64,000 bases of DNA from JAWKNZ01 sp041391425 (GCA_041391425.1 JAWKNZ010000002.1:124001-188000), one strand, 5' to 3'; shown: positions 1 through 8,572, numbered from the stretch's first letter. Notes: generated from the sequence alone by a model not told the origin. Translations and numbers: made by a program.

Positions 1-1
1 A

Positions 2-1354
2 GATATTCAAGAGAGCATGGAAGCACTAAAGTTGGAAGAGCAAGACCTAGAGAGTAGAGAGGAGTTTTTATCAACGGAACAGTCGCGTGTTGATCGTCTT
101 TTAGCCTCTTTGAATAAAAAAAATGAGCAGGTTTCTGTTTTGGAATCCGAGTACAATATCGGTTTGGTAAAAGTCAGTGAATCTAAACAAAAGTTGATTA
201 GCGGGTTGGAAAAAGCTGCTGAGTGCGATTCACAACATATTAAGGAAAAGATTAAAAATAAGATTATCGATTTTAGGCAACTAGAATGCCAAAAGACGTT
301 AAGGCTTTTGATGGAAGAGCTTGATTTGTCTGCGCGTAAACGTGCTGAGAGGATTCTTAACAGAACGCTTGCGCGCTATACCCCAGATTTTACGTGGCCT
401 AAGTCCATTAATACTGTGGAGATATCTGATAAAAATATTTTAGAAGAGCTACAGAATCCAAACTGTACTTTGTTGCAACGCCTAAAGGCTTTATCAGAGG
501 CAGAAATCAAAATCGTAACTCCCGAGGAGGAAAACCGTCAGACTGCAGTTGTGCGTTTGGTGAGCGGCTTTGGCCCATATCGTGAGGCAGCAAAAAATAC
601 TCTTATTGAGATGATACGAAGGGGTAAAAATAGCTGGGGGCAGGCAGAGCAAGTATTTGACGGCTATAAAAAGAATATCGAACAAGAGTGTAGGCGATTG
701 GGTAATAAAGCTGTTAATGAATTGAAGCTTGGTGGTATTCATCCAGAAATTCAGATGCTAATAGGGTCTCTATACTGGCGAACAAGCTATAGGCAGAACC
801 AGTGGCATCATACGGTTGAAGTTTCGATGTTAGCTGGGATTATCGCTCATGAACTTGGAATCGATTCGGATGCTGCCAAAAGGGTAGGCCTTTTGCATGA
901 TATAGGGAAAGCTATCGATTATCGAATCGAGGGAAGCCACGCCGTGATAAGCGGAGATTATGCTGATAGATTTGGTGAAGAAAAAGTCATTTGTGATACG
1001 GTGATGAGTCATCATTCTGATCTTATTGTTGAGACGCCATTGGCGTATGTCCTAAGGGTGGCAGATACGTTGTCGGGGGCAAGACCGGGAGCGCGTGTTA
1101 ACCTTGAAGAAGGATATCAAATTAGACTTGATGCAATTGCCGAGTCTATCAGAAGCTTTCAGGGTATTTCTGATTTTGCTATTATGAATGGGGGTAGAGA
1201 AGTCCATGTGCAGGTTAATCACAAAAAAGTAAAAGAAAACGAAGTAAGGTCGTTGACAGAGGCTATTGCACGGAAAATAGAAGCAGATGTTGCTTTTCCT
1301 GGGCAGATAAAAGTTATGGTGTCCAGACAATTTGAATCAGTTACGGTTGCATGA
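2..1354 (+). CDS. rny: Ribonuclease Y-like HD-domain protein (5' end outside window)
   Basis: The reading frame is open from base 2, so the true start lies upstream. RNase Y is a membrane-anchored endoribonuclease that starts mRNA decay, built as TM helix, coiled coil, KH and HD domain. Seen here: a charged coiled coil (roughly the first 110 residues) and a C-terminal HD domain with a WHHTVEV helix, GLLHDIGK, GSHA, MSHHSD and VADTLSGARPGAR, matching the family closely, so the metal site looks intact. The KH region is recognisable, but the GXXG loop (GREGRN in the family) reads ELQNPNCT, so RNA binding by KH may be lost. The stop overlaps the start of the next gene, indicating an operon. The TM segment is not visible. 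Confident on family, less on full activity. Confidence 0.85.
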   Translation, partial: DIQESMEALKLEEQDLESREEFLSTEQSRVDRLLASLNKKNEQVSVLESEYNIGLVKVSESKQKLISGLEKAAECDSQHIKEKIKNKIIDFRQLECQKTLRLLMEELDLSARKRAERILNRTLARYTPDFTWPKSINTVEISDKNILEELQNPNCTLLQRLKALSEAEIKIVTPEEENRQTAVVRLVSGFGPYREAAKNTLIEMIRRGKNSWGQAEQVFDGYKKNIEQECRRLGNKAVNELKLGGIHPEIQMLIGSLYWRTSYRQNQWHHTVEVSMLAGIIAHELGIDSDAAKRVGLLHDIGKAIDYRIEGSHAVISGDYADRFGEEKVICDTVMSHHSDLIVETPLAYVLRVADTLSGARPGARVNLEEGYQIRLDAIAESIRSFQGISDFAIMNGGREVHVQVNHKKVKENEVRSLTEAIARKIEADVAFPGQIKVMVSRQFESVTVA

Positions 1355-2058
1355 TGTCATCTTTACAAAATGAATTTTCCATTGTTAAGGCAAAGGTAGA
1401 TATCTACTTAGGTATGGGAAGGTACGATGTGGCTGAAAAACTTTTGAAAAGTTTTTTGGAGAGCCATCGAGCTAATGCGAACTTTCATAATTTGTTGGGT
1501 GTTGTTTACCATAGGCAATCCAAATTTGATGAGGCAATCCAAGAATTTCAACGTGCTATTAGCCATGATGCTAATTTTATTGAAGCTAGTTTAAACTTGG
1601 CAGCAACTTTTTGTGATCTTAGCCAATATGATGAAGCTCAAAAAGTTTTTGAAAAGCTTAAAACTACCTGTAATTTTAGTAATAGAACCCCTGTATCTTT
1701 TTTAGAAAAAATTGCTATCCAGCATGTTACATGTGGGAATATGTATGAGCAGTGTTCTATGGACGGAGAAGCGGTGAATGAATATAAGCAAGCTTTAAAG
1801 CTGTCACCCAAATTATCGTCTGCTCGGTTAGCTTTATCCAAGCTGCACCTCAAACAGGGAAAAATTGAAGAAGCAAAACGAGAGCTAGAAGAAATATTAA
1901 AATACGAGCCCTCATTTGTGGATGCAAGAGCGTGGCAGGGCATCGTCTATTATAAACAGGGTGATGTTGCTAAAGCAAAAGAAATTTGGGAACTATCGGA
2001 ACAGGAATTTCCAAATAGTCCCAGTCTGAGCGCATTTAGGGAGATTTATTTACAGTAG
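1351..2058 (+). CDS. Tetratricopeptide repeat protein
   Basis: 235 residues made almost entirely of TPR helices, for example NFHNLLGVVYHRQSKFDEA, SLNLAATFCDLSQYDEA, KLHLKQGKIEEAKRELEEI and AWQGIVYYKQGDVAKA. No signal peptide or membrane segment is visible, so a cytoplasmic scaffold is likely. Its ATG overlaps the stop of the RNase Y-like gene by four bases, so the two are translationally coupled; a role in RNA turnover or in assembling the upstream protein is only inference from that. TPR proteins bind partner proteins and the repeat alone does not reveal the partner. A second ATG three bases on would serve equally well. Confidence 0.8.
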   Translation: MMSSLQNEFSIVKAKVDIYLGMGRYDVAEKLLKSFLESHRANANFHNLLGVVYHRQSKFDEAIQEFQRAISHDANFIEASLNLAATFCDLSQYDEAQKVFEKLKTTCNFSNRTPVSFLEKIAIQHVTCGNMYEQCSMDGEAVNEYKQALKLSPKLSSARLALSKLHLKQGKIEEAKRELEEILKYEPSFVDARAWQGIVYYKQGDVAKAKEIWELSEQEFPNSPSLSAFREIYLQ

Positions 2059-2097
2059 AGCGATCTTCCAAAAAAAGTATTCTTGTTCTGTTTCTTT

Positions 2098-2304
2098 TTA
2101 TTTGCTTATCAAATAACGCTTTAACAATGAGGTATCGATTTTATCTTCTTTGAAGGTGTCTGGTGCCGTTAGATATAACTGTGTTAAAAAGTCCGTTATA
2201 AAATAACTACGTCCCAGTGTAGTTAATTCCTTTGGGTCAGAAGAGCATATAGTCCCTTCTTCTGTTTTTGTGCATGCATCTACTGTTTGATATGTCCCTA
2301 AATT
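2098..2304 (-). pseudogene. Open coding-like remnant without start
   Basis: Immediately downstream of the ABC ATPase, a 68-codon stretch is open to a TAA at 2098-2100 and has ordinary protein-like composition (it contains ELTTLGRSYFITDFLTQLYL and ends LLKRYLISK). There is no plausible start codon with a ribosome site. A second frame between 2300 and 2345 is also protein-like, so the end of the ATPase reads as a chain of frames. It could be the tail of the ATPase after frameshifts or the residue of a deleted downstream gene such as the missing permease. I do not recognise the family. Confidence 0.35.
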
Positions 2305-2315
2305 TTATTTTTTCC

Positions 2316-2978
2316 TTATCTGTAAATTTTTCGATAAAATCTTGACTCTTGTATTTTACAAAACCAGGAAATTCGATCTGAAAGTCTTAGAGCTTCTTCA
2401 TTAGAATGGCAGATATACAAAATGGACATTTTTTCTGAGGAAAATAGTCTAATGAGCTCTTTTGTCAGCGAGTCTTTAGATTTTGGTGATAAATTTGCTG
2501 TTAGCTCATCTAAAATAATAAGAGCTGGTTTAAATGAGAGCGCTCTAACCAATCTCACTTTAGAGTTTTCTCCCATAGATAGATGAGACAGTCGTTTTTT
2601 CTTGTCTAACTCAAAGGAGTGGCATAGTTTTTCGTTTAAAGTCCAATTCCAGTGTTTATAGGTTTGAGAAACTATTTTGAGGTATTGTTCTACATTTAAA
2701 TGGAGTGGATAATTTTCCTTTTGAGATATTACCCATCCCACTTTTTGATTAATGTTTTTAATTGAAGAATCTTCATAAACTTCACCCCAAAAGGTTATGC
2801 TACCACTATAAGGTTTGTGTAGGCCCATAAGGCAATCAATTAATGTGGTTTTTCCACAGCCATTTTCTCCCATAATGGTTATAAATTCATTTTCATGGAT
2901 ACTAAGATTAATTTCTTTTGTTAATGTTTTTTTATATCCAAATGAAAGGTTGGATAATTTTAAATGATGCTGACTCAT
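2316..2978 (-). CDS. ABC transporter ATP-binding protein (YtrB-like)
   Basis: 220-residue ATPase subunit. Seen: Walker A GENGCGKTT, a Q-loop region around ISQKENYPL, a degenerate signature LSMGENSK (family LSGGQ), Walker B ALIILDEL and an H-loop in YICHSNEEA. It hydrolyses ATP to drive a partner permease, but none is encoded beside it. The gene follows a GntR regulator with a four-base overlap, the arrangement of Firmicutes-style ytrA-ytrB cassettes, where the regulator represses the operon in response to cell-envelope stress (known for the family, not shown here). The C-terminus after DRISWF looks abnormal and may be frameshifted (see the remnant downstream), so function is uncertain. Confidence 0.8.
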   Translation of the reverse strand: MSQHHLKLSNLSFGYKKTLTKEINLSIHENEFITIMGENGCGKTTLIDCLMGLHKPYSGSITFWGEVYEDSSIKNINQKVGWVISQKENYPLHLNVEQYLKIVSQTYKHWNWTLNEKLCHSFELDKKKRLSHLSMGENSKVRLVRALSFKPALIILDELTANLSPKSKDSLTKELIRLFSSEKMSILYICHSNEEALRLSDRISWFCKIQESRFYRKIYR

Positions 2979-3364
2979 TTTTTCTCTCCATTCGCTTTAA
3001 TTATTTCTATGAGGTCATGCTTAGAAATATTCAATGCTTTAGAAAGTTGGATAAGATCGAAGATCCTCTCTTTAAGGATGCTTTCTTTTCTGCTGGCAGC
3101 AATTTTATCTTCTATTTTTTTTACTTTGAGCCCTTTGCCGCGGATGGCTTCGACTAATCCCATGGTTTGTAATAATTGATAGGCCTTTGATACTGTATTT
3201 GGATTTATTGTATGTACAGACGCAAACTCCCGCACACTTATTAAAAAGTCACCATCTCTTAATTCTCCGACTAAAATTTGCCTTTCAGTTTCATTCACGA
3301 TTTGCTGAAAAATCGGAATTTGAGAATTTATATCTATGAAAGATTTATTGCCCATGAGACCCAC
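2975..3364 (-). CDS. GntR-family transcriptional regulator (YtrA type)
   Basis: 129 residues, the short form typical of the YtrA subfamily: an N-terminal winged helix with PIFQQIVNETERQILVGELR, then SVREFASVHTINPNTVSKAY as the recognition helix, and a short C-terminal dimerisation tail of about 50 residues instead of a large effector domain. It probably represses its own operon with the ABC ATPase, whose start overlaps its stop (ATGA). Upstream lies a palindromic stretch near the start codon (ACTAGTTCACTAATACACAGT, 3366-3385) that could hold an operator; this is a guess. Confidence 0.85.
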   Translation of the reverse strand: MGLMGNKSFIDINSQIPIFQQIVNETERQILVGELRDGDFLISVREFASVHTINPNTVSKAYQLLQTMGLVEAIRGKGLKVKKIEDKIAASRKESILKERIFDLIQLSKALNISKHDLIEIIKANGEKK

Positions 3365-3590
3365 TGTACTAGTTCACTAATACACAGTCAATCGGAAAAC
3401 TTGTTTAGAGCTTTAATGTAGAATTACCATAGATTGGTAAGATATTAAATATACTTAATTTTTGATTTTGAGAATGGTTTTATAAGGGTTGGGTGTTGGG
3501 GGGTCTTTGCCTTCGGTTCAGATTGAAGGGAAACCCTGCTCTTCAATTTATTCAGCCTTAAATAGTTATTCTATTTTTTTCCAAAAAACA

Positions 3591-3624
3591 AAAAATTCCT
3601 GCCGTCAAATTGGCAGGAATTTTT
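3591..3624 (-). terminator. Perfect 13-bp stem intrinsic terminator
   Basis: AAAAATTCCTGCC and its exact reverse complement flank an eight-base loop (3604-3611). On the minus strand the stem is followed by a T-rich run, so it ends the protease/LRR transcript just after the LRR stop. The plus strand also carries Ts after the stem, so it may work both ways. Confidence 0.85.
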
Positions 3625-3646
3625 TATTTAATATCCGTAATTAAGA

Positions 3647-4720
3647 CTAAAATGAGCAAGTTCCATTAATTAAAGGGCACTCCACCTCTTCTCCTAACAA
3701 GTTTCCTTCCAACCGAGCCCATGATGCATTTATTAATACAGATAGTGGAGAAATATCTTCTATAAGATTATATTCTAGATTAATTGTCCTGAGCTCTATT
3801 AAAGATGTCAAGGGTATTAAATTTTCAATTCTATTGTTACTTAGATTTAAATAAGTTAACAGTGATAACTCAGATAAAGGAGAGATATCTTCTATAAAGT
3901 TAGCCTCCAATGTAAGTCCAATAAGTTTTGAATTTTTAGTTAATCCTTGTATTTCAGCTAATCCGCACTGGATGCAATCGAATGTTCTCAATTCTCGCAT
4001 TGGGATAAATACACTAGACATCGGGATATTAGTTCCATATATATGCACCCATTTTAAGTTCCTCAAGAAAGAGAGTGAATCGATATCCTGGATAGATACA
4101 CGATAAAGATCAAGCTTTTCTAAAGCTAAATGTTTTATTGGAGCGAAAGAAATAATGTCTGAATACCTTAGCGAAAGAGACTTTAACTTTTTAAGATTTG
4201 CTAAAGGTGCTAATTCAGCAGAGCGAATTCTATAAAGAGCGAGGCTTTCAAGTTGCTTGATTCCCTTTAACCAACTTAAGTCAAGCAATGGAAAGCCGTT
4301 GATGGTCAGGCGTGAAAGATTTTCAAGACTTTTTAATGAAGCTAAGCCTTCTACGTTTAAGGCTTCTACATGCAATTCTTTTAATTGATCCATTTCAGAT
4401 AGAGTTTCGACGTTTATGCCACTGTTTTTAAATATGTACAGAGAATTTAGATTATTAATGGATTTCAATGGAGAAAGATCAATCTCTTCGTCGTCAAAAT
4501 TTAGTGACAGAGGTGTTATCAGGTCGTCTAATTCAGTTTCTGCTTGCTGACAAGATTCAGCATAAATGCTTTCAAGAACTGCATCTATAGTCGCTCGCTG
4601 AGGCTCGGGAAGTTGGTTATCTAAGCAGAGATCTAAGAAGTTTCTCGTATTAGCAGAGGCATGCACACTTGATACTAAAATGGTTAAAGTTAAAAATAAT
4701 ATATTTGTGAATTTGAGCAT
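3647..4720 (-). CDS. Secreted leucine-rich repeat protein
   Basis: 357 residues. A signal peptide is clear (hydrophobic ILFLTLTILVSSVHA, cleavage near ASA). After a short cysteine-containing N-cap there are about ten LRR units of 20-22 residues of the internalin style, such as LKSLSLRYSDIISFAPI, LTYLNLSNNRIENLIPLTSL and LRTINLEYNLIEDISPLSVL. The C-terminal tail has two cysteines that could cap the repeats. LRRs bind proteins; in secreted bacterial proteins they often contact host or prey surfaces, which is inference here. The gene is 11 bases downstream of a secreted metzincin protease, so the two are probably co-expressed, and it ends at a strong terminator. Confidence 0.85.
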   Translation of the reverse strand: MLKFTNILFLTLTILVSSVHASANTRNFLDLCLDNQLPEPQRATIDAVLESIYAESCQQAETELDDLITPLSLNFDDEEIDLSPLKSINNLNSLYIFKNSGINVETLSEMDQLKELHVEALNVEGLASLKSLENLSRLTINGFPLLDLSWLKGIKQLESLALYRIRSAELAPLANLKKLKSLSLRYSDIISFAPIKHLALEKLDLYRVSIQDIDSLSFLRNLKWVHIYGTNIPMSSVFIPMRELRTFDCIQCGLAEIQGLTKNSKLIGLTLEANFIEDISPLSELSLLTYLNLSNNRIENLIPLTSLIELRTINLEYNLIEDISPLSVLINASWARLEGNLLGEEVECPLINGTCSF

Positions 4721-4731
4721 GTTTTTTACTC

Positions 4732-5871
4732 CTAGTTTTGAATAGTTTCTTTTAAATCCATGATTAATTTGCCGTCTAATATGCCTCCCAATTCAAACCT
4801 ATTGCCATATGGATAAATTTTCATAAATATCTGCTTGGAAGAATGATCAACAAATGAATAGAAAACTCCTTTCCAGACAATTGATTGTTGCGAGGGACCA
4901 AAGATGACCCCATAATTTCCATATGAATGATCTACCTTATCGAAAATTTTTTGTTCTGAATAAACAACCAATTTAATCGATTGAAAAGTCTGTTTAATCG
5001 GACCTGTTGATTTGAAATCAATATGGCCCATCAACTTAGCTTGTCCATTTGGACGACAACTACTAGCATAGACCTCCATATCTACTCCAAGTGAATTATA
5101 ATTTATACATGGAAATTCTGATGGTACTTTGAAAAATAATCGTTCTCCACCATTCTGCCGGAGTTCTTTCCATATCTTAAAAGGCTCTTGGTTATAAAAT
5201 ACCGGAGATAGTGAATTGGGGATATTCCGATTAGTCTGAACTAGATTTTCCAAATAGGTGTCGCTCATAAAGTGGTTAGGCACTGGAAAGTGCGGAACAC
5301 CAAAAACATGGCCAAGCTCATGGGCAATTGCGTTCATAAGAAGTGAATCATCCACATTTGCCCAAGGGTTTTCTTGCATGTTTGGCAATGAAGGTCGTAA
5401 AGGACCAAAAGCTGGAGCTATATATATAAACCCTTTGCCTCTTAGTGTGCGTCTATCATAGCTTGTACGCACTGCGATACCTATTAGTTCTTTCGGATCA
5501 CCCAATTTTTTCTTTTGCTCATCACTTAGTATTCCAAATTGAAGAACTAGTTCTGGATCGAGCGTGCATTCTGTTTCTACAAAGATTTGAGTGCCGATCT
5601 TAAGATCTTGGTTATCGGAATTTGTAGCGAATTGAGATTTCCAAAATTGAATAGCTTGATTAATTGCACTTCGAACCCCTTCGAGCGTCTGCCCAAAGTT
5701 AGCCTCGTCGATACTGACGCAATAATTTACTTTTCTGGTATTTTTGACAAACCAAGGGTTTTGACTATCTCTGATTAGTAAACCACCACCGCTTACCCAC
5801 TCCGCAGTTGCAGGATAGGTTAATCCAATCGATAGTCCAAATAAGACTATCCTTGAAAGTAACATCTTCAT
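4732..5871 (-). CDS. Secreted metzincin-type zinc metalloprotease
   Basis: 379 residues with signal peptide (MLLSRIVLFGLSIGLTYPATA). Residues 184-194 read HELGHVFGVPH, the full HEXXHXXGXXH zinc signature of metzincins (matrixin-like); a methionine (HFMSDTY) follows shortly and could be the Met-turn. The roughly 180 residues after the motif form an unassigned C-terminal domain. It would cleave extracellular or periplasmic proteins. It is the first gene of a two-gene unit with the LRR protein and is divergent from a TIGR02147 regulator 136 bases away, which may control it. No propeptide cysteine switch was recognised. Catalytic class is confident; substrate unknown. Confidence 0.88.
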   Translation of the reverse strand: MKMLLSRIVLFGLSIGLTYPATAEWVSGGGLLIRDSQNPWFVKNTRKVNYCVSIDEANFGQTLEGVRSAINQAIQFWKSQFATNSDNQDLKIGTQIFVETECTLDPELVLQFGILSDEQKKKLGDPKELIGIAVRTSYDRRTLRGKGFIYIAPAFGPLRPSLPNMQENPWANVDDSLLMNAIAHELGHVFGVPHFPVPNHFMSDTYLENLVQTNRNIPNSLSPVFYNQEPFKIWKELRQNGGERLFFKVPSEFPCINYNSLGVDMEVYASSCRPNGQAKLMGHIDFKSTGPIKQTFQSIKLVVYSEQKIFDKVDHSYGNYGVIFGPSQQSIVWKGVFYSFVDHSSKQIFMKIYPYGNRFELGGILDGKLIMDLKETIQN

Positions 5872-6007
5872 TTTCTACCTCAATCGAAATATAGAACCCT
5901 TGACTGTTAGCTATTTTACGGGGTGAGTGCACATTTGTAAATTTATACTTTCTTAATTTATAGCAAATTAGTATATTTAAAATATACTACGCATGGGAGA
6001 GTAACTG

Positions 6008-6829
6008 TTGAATATTATGAATGAAAATGACTATCGCTCTATTTTGCGATACACCTTGCTGGAGTATAAAGAGAAGGTTAGCAAATCTTTTACCTTTAAA
6101 AACATGGCAGATGCGTGTCGGGTTCAGAAAGCCTATCTATCGACCGTTTTGAAAGGTCACGGACATTTGAGTGAAGATCAACTTTATGCTGCTTGTAGGT
6201 ATTTAGGGATGTCTAAGACAGAGGAAAGCTTGTTACAGCTTCTCATGTCAAAGCAAAAAACAATCTTTAAACATAGAATTTCTGAGCTTGATCAAGAAAT
6301 AGATAAAACCCGCTCTAAACTATCGAATACGAAAGAACACTTAGGAGAGGAAGTAATAGAGCTTTCGACACATGGAATGTCAGAATATTTCTTGAACCCT
6401 ACAACGCAGTTAATTCATATGATGCTTTCCATAGATAAATACGCATCTAGTCTCTCCGAAATAGCAAAAACGTTAAATATCTCTGAAAGTTTTGTCTCGC
6501 ATTCGATAAGTACTTTGACAAGGTTAGGCCTGACCGAGCTATCAAATGGAAGCTATCGTAATAAAGAAAGAAACCTTCATCTTTCAAAAGATTCTCCAAT
6601 CTTTAAAGCATATAGATCAATTTTGAGGAGTGAAACACTTCGAAGATTAGATAGTGATTCAGACACAAAAAGCTATAGTTTTTCTGCTATGTTTTCTGGA
6701 ACCGAAACAACCAGAGATTTTTTACATCAGAAATTACTAGAGTTGATCAAAGAAGCTCAAAGCCTCTCTAATAATGGTGATAATTTGGAAATTTTTCATC
6801 TAAATATCGATCTGTTTAGGTGGACTTAA
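6008..6829 (+). CDS. TIGR02147-family putative transcriptional regulator
   Basis: 273 residues matching the TIGR02147/DUF4423 layout known mainly from Bdellovibrio-, Fibrobacter- and myxobacteria-like genomes: an N-terminal HTH-like part (YRSILRYTLLEYKEK, then FTFKNMADACRVQKAYLSTVLKG), a helical linker, and a winged-helix middle (SLSEIAKTLNISESFVSHSI, LGLTELSNGSYR). The TTG start at 6008 is preceded by GGGAGAG at good spacing; an ATG at 6017 is the alternative. It is transcribed away from the protease/LRR pair across a short shared promoter region, so it is a candidate regulator of that pair. DNA target and signal are unknown. Confidence 0.8.
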   Translation: MNIMNENDYRSILRYTLLEYKEKVSKSFTFKNMADACRVQKAYLSTVLKGHGHLSEDQLYAACRYLGMSKTEESLLQLLMSKQKTIFKHRISELDQEIDKTRSKLSNTKEHLGEEVIELSTHGMSEYFLNPTTQLIHMMLSIDKYASSLSEIAKTLNISESFVSHSISTLTRLGLTELSNGSYRNKERNLHLSKDSPIFKAYRSILRSETLRRLDSDSDTKSYSFSAMFSGTETTRDFLHQKLLELIKEAQSLSNNGDNLEIFHLNIDLFRWT

Positions 6830-6875
6830 TATCGAGAAGCGGCAAGTAACAAAAATCTATTGCCTTGGGCGCAAT

Positions 6876-7190
6876 TTAAATGTGTGGTTCTTTCTCATAA
6901 AACTTGAGGCCTACCCGCTTAATATGATCTAAAAGATCTAAATTAGCTATTTGCGAGTATGATGATAGGTCGATCAAGTAAGGTAAAAGCAGATCGTCCA
7001 ATTCATTAGAAATTTTATTAAGAACAGTTAAATTTATGCCGGAACCCAATAATGTGAGATCAATGTCCGAGCCTTCTCTATAGTTACCTTTAGCTCTGGA
7101 TCCGTAGATAATTGCTGAATCAATTTCAGGATATTTTTCAAATACTTTTCTAATTTTTAAAATCGTACGATCAGGTATGCCAAATTTCAT
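6876..7190 (-). CDS. MNT-type nucleotidyltransferase (antitoxin-like)
   Basis: 104 residues with the minimal nucleotidyltransferase signature IYGSRAKGNYREGSDIDLTL (GSxAxG...DxD), a fold that adds nucleotides to protein or nucleic acid targets. In HEPN/MNT toxin-antitoxin pairs the MNT protein modifies and silences the HEPN partner. Its start overlaps the stop of the HI0074-like partner gene by four bases, which supports a two-protein complex. Alone, such proteins are also annotated as orphan nucleotidyltransferases, so the toxin-antitoxin role is inferred from pairing. Confidence 0.85.
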   Translation of the reverse strand: MKFGIPDRTILKIRKVFEKYPEIDSAIIYGSRAKGNYREGSDIDLTLLGSGINLTVLNKISNELDDLLLPYLIDLSSYSQIANLDLLDHIKRVGLKFYEKEPHI

Positions 7191-7591
7191 TCTTTGATAC
7201 CTTCTAATTTAGTGAGAAGTGCTCTAAATAGTCCAAAATATACAGTAAGGATTTTTTCGACTACTTCGTCTGCAGTTTTTTGATTGTAGGTATGAGAGGT
7301 AAGCGTTCTACTTTTGACCATATCCATCCATGCCTCGCCGTTTTCAATTAAGCCACGGTTGAATGCTAAACGGAAAGCATCGCGGCTGCCTTGAATATTG
7401 GTATCTCCTTGTGATGAATAGAAGTCTTTTATTGCGTTCCATGCAAGCTCATAATTATATTCAAAGCACTGGATAAGGCCTTGTGCTTCAAATTTGTTCA
7501 TATTCTCAATTGCAGCAAATTCTTTCAGTTGAGTGAAAGCTGTTTTGAAGTTATTGAGCCTTTGCAGCCATCTGATATCTTTATCTGACAT
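7187..7591 (-). CDS. HI0074-type nucleotidyltransferase substrate-binding (HEPN-like) protein
   Basis: 134 residues, all helical. LQRLNNFKTAFTQLKEF, FEYNYELAWNAIKDF, SRDAFRLAFNRGLI and the C-terminal motif SRTLTSHTYNQKTADEV are characteristic of the HI0074 family, which is structurally related to HEPN domains. RTLTSH fits the R-X4-6-H HEPN RNase motif, so RNase toxin activity is possible. It precedes and overlaps the MNT gene (order HEPN-like then MNT), the reverse of the second module just upstream. Confidence 0.85.
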   Translation of the reverse strand: MSDKDIRWLQRLNNFKTAFTQLKEFAAIENMNKFEAQGLIQCFEYNYELAWNAIKDFYSSQGDTNIQGSRDAFRLAFNRGLIENGEAWMDMVKSRTLTSHTYNQKTADEVVEKILTVYFGLFRALLTKLEGIKE

Positions 7592-7623
7592 TTTAGCCTC
7601 TTAATGTATTATTATAACAATTT

Positions 7624-8025
7624 TCAAAGATAATTTTTTGCCCAGGTTAACATCTCTTTAGATTTAGTTATAACTTCAGAAAGATCTTCAAAAGATACTT
7701 CATAAGTCCCTTCTTCGTAGCGTCTTGCAGCAGCAAATTGGTTTAGTTCGCTCAATTCATATCCAAAAGGAGGCTCCAATTTTTCAGGTAGTTTTGCTAA
7801 CAAAACTCCCAAATCATGTACCAAAGGCACCTTTATACCTTGAGCAATTAGTACTGCTTTGAGGGCTTTCTCAATAGCCTGTTGAGCCATGAAAAATCCA
7901 TTTTCCGCACGACCTTTTTTGCAACTGGTAATCACCTCGGCAGTTTCTAAGTCACCCTCTGCAATCTTCATTAACTCAATTGCGTACTCTTTTTTAAACA
8001 ATTTCTCTTGTTGCTTTGGACTCAT
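7624..8025 (-). CDS. HEPN-domain protein
   Basis: 133 residues. The central helix pair NGFFMAQQAIEKALKAVLI followed by VPLVHDLGVLLAKL is typical of the PF05168 HEPN family. A canonical R-X4-6-H RNase motif was not found, so it may be a substrate-binding partner rather than an active RNase. It starts one base after the stop of the upstream nucleotidyltransferase and should be co-translated. This module has MNT first and HEPN second. Confidence 0.85.
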   Translation of the reverse strand: MSPKQQEKLFKKEYAIELMKIAEGDLETAEVITSCKKGRAENGFFMAQQAIEKALKAVLIAQGIKVPLVHDLGVLLAKLPEKLEPPFGYELSELNQFAAARRYEEGTYEVSFEDLSEVITKSKEMLTWAKNYL

Positions 8026-8026
8026 A

Positions 8027-8374
8027 CTAATCTCTACGAAAAATTATTGTTCCTTCCTTGCTTGCGATATAGCAAACCCCACCGCCTTTTTTGACTCTCT
8101 CCTCAAATTCTTTTTTTGTATAAAATAACAAGTCTTGAGGCCAATCATCGACTGGGCGACTTTTATATATTTTTTCTTTTCCTGCTTTCATTTTTGCTTC
8201 GTTTTCGAAAATTAAAATAAGATCGATGTCTGAAGTTTCGGTCATAGTTTTCGTAGCAGCAGAGCCAAACAAAACAATTTGATAGATTTCTTGGATTTTA
8301 CTCAGCCAATCAATTTTTGCTGCAACTATGCGCTCTATTTGGGCATTTGATATCTTTTTTGATAATAATCTCAT
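8027..8374 (-). CDS. MNT-type nucleotidyltransferase
   Basis: 115 residues with VLFGSAATKTMTETSDIDLILIFE, the GS...DxD nucleotidyltransferase motif; the usual GSRARG loop is altered to GSAATKT, common in this subgroup. It probably modifies its HEPN partner encoded directly downstream. The second HEPN/MNT module follows after 32 bases, so both may be on one transcript that begins near 8.4 kb. Role as an antitoxin is inference from pairing. Confidence 0.85.
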   Translation of the reverse strand: MRLLSKKISNAQIERIVAAKIDWLSKIQEIYQIVLFGSAATKTMTETSDIDLILIFENEAKMKAGKEKIYKSRPVDDWPQDLLFYTKKEFEERVKKGGGVCYIASKEGTIIFRRD

Positions 8375-8543
8375 GGGATTGAACTTATCATAGGGACGAT
8401 TATATTAAAATGCTATTCAGAATTACTTGTGACTTCCATCAGCATTATCATCGAGGAAATCTGCACTGAAATTGAGTAGAAAGTCATGTAGGTGCTATGA
8501 CCCAATACTGAAGTGAAAAGAAAGGAAAATTGTCCTAAAGCAC

Positions 8544-8572
8544 AAAAAGCCGCCCTTGTAGGGTGGCTTTTT
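8544..8572 (-). terminator. Terminator of the tRNA operon
   Basis: AAAAAGCCGCCC, loop TTGTA, GGGTGGCTTTTT: a 12-bp stem with one G-U pair and a T-run on both strands. It lies just 3' of tRNA-Glu on the minus strand. Confidence 0.8.

Noticed and set aside
3367..3646. CRISPR-like or tandem repeats near 3.5 kb
   Set aside because: Only a terminator hairpin; no repeated spacer pattern was found anywhere in the window.
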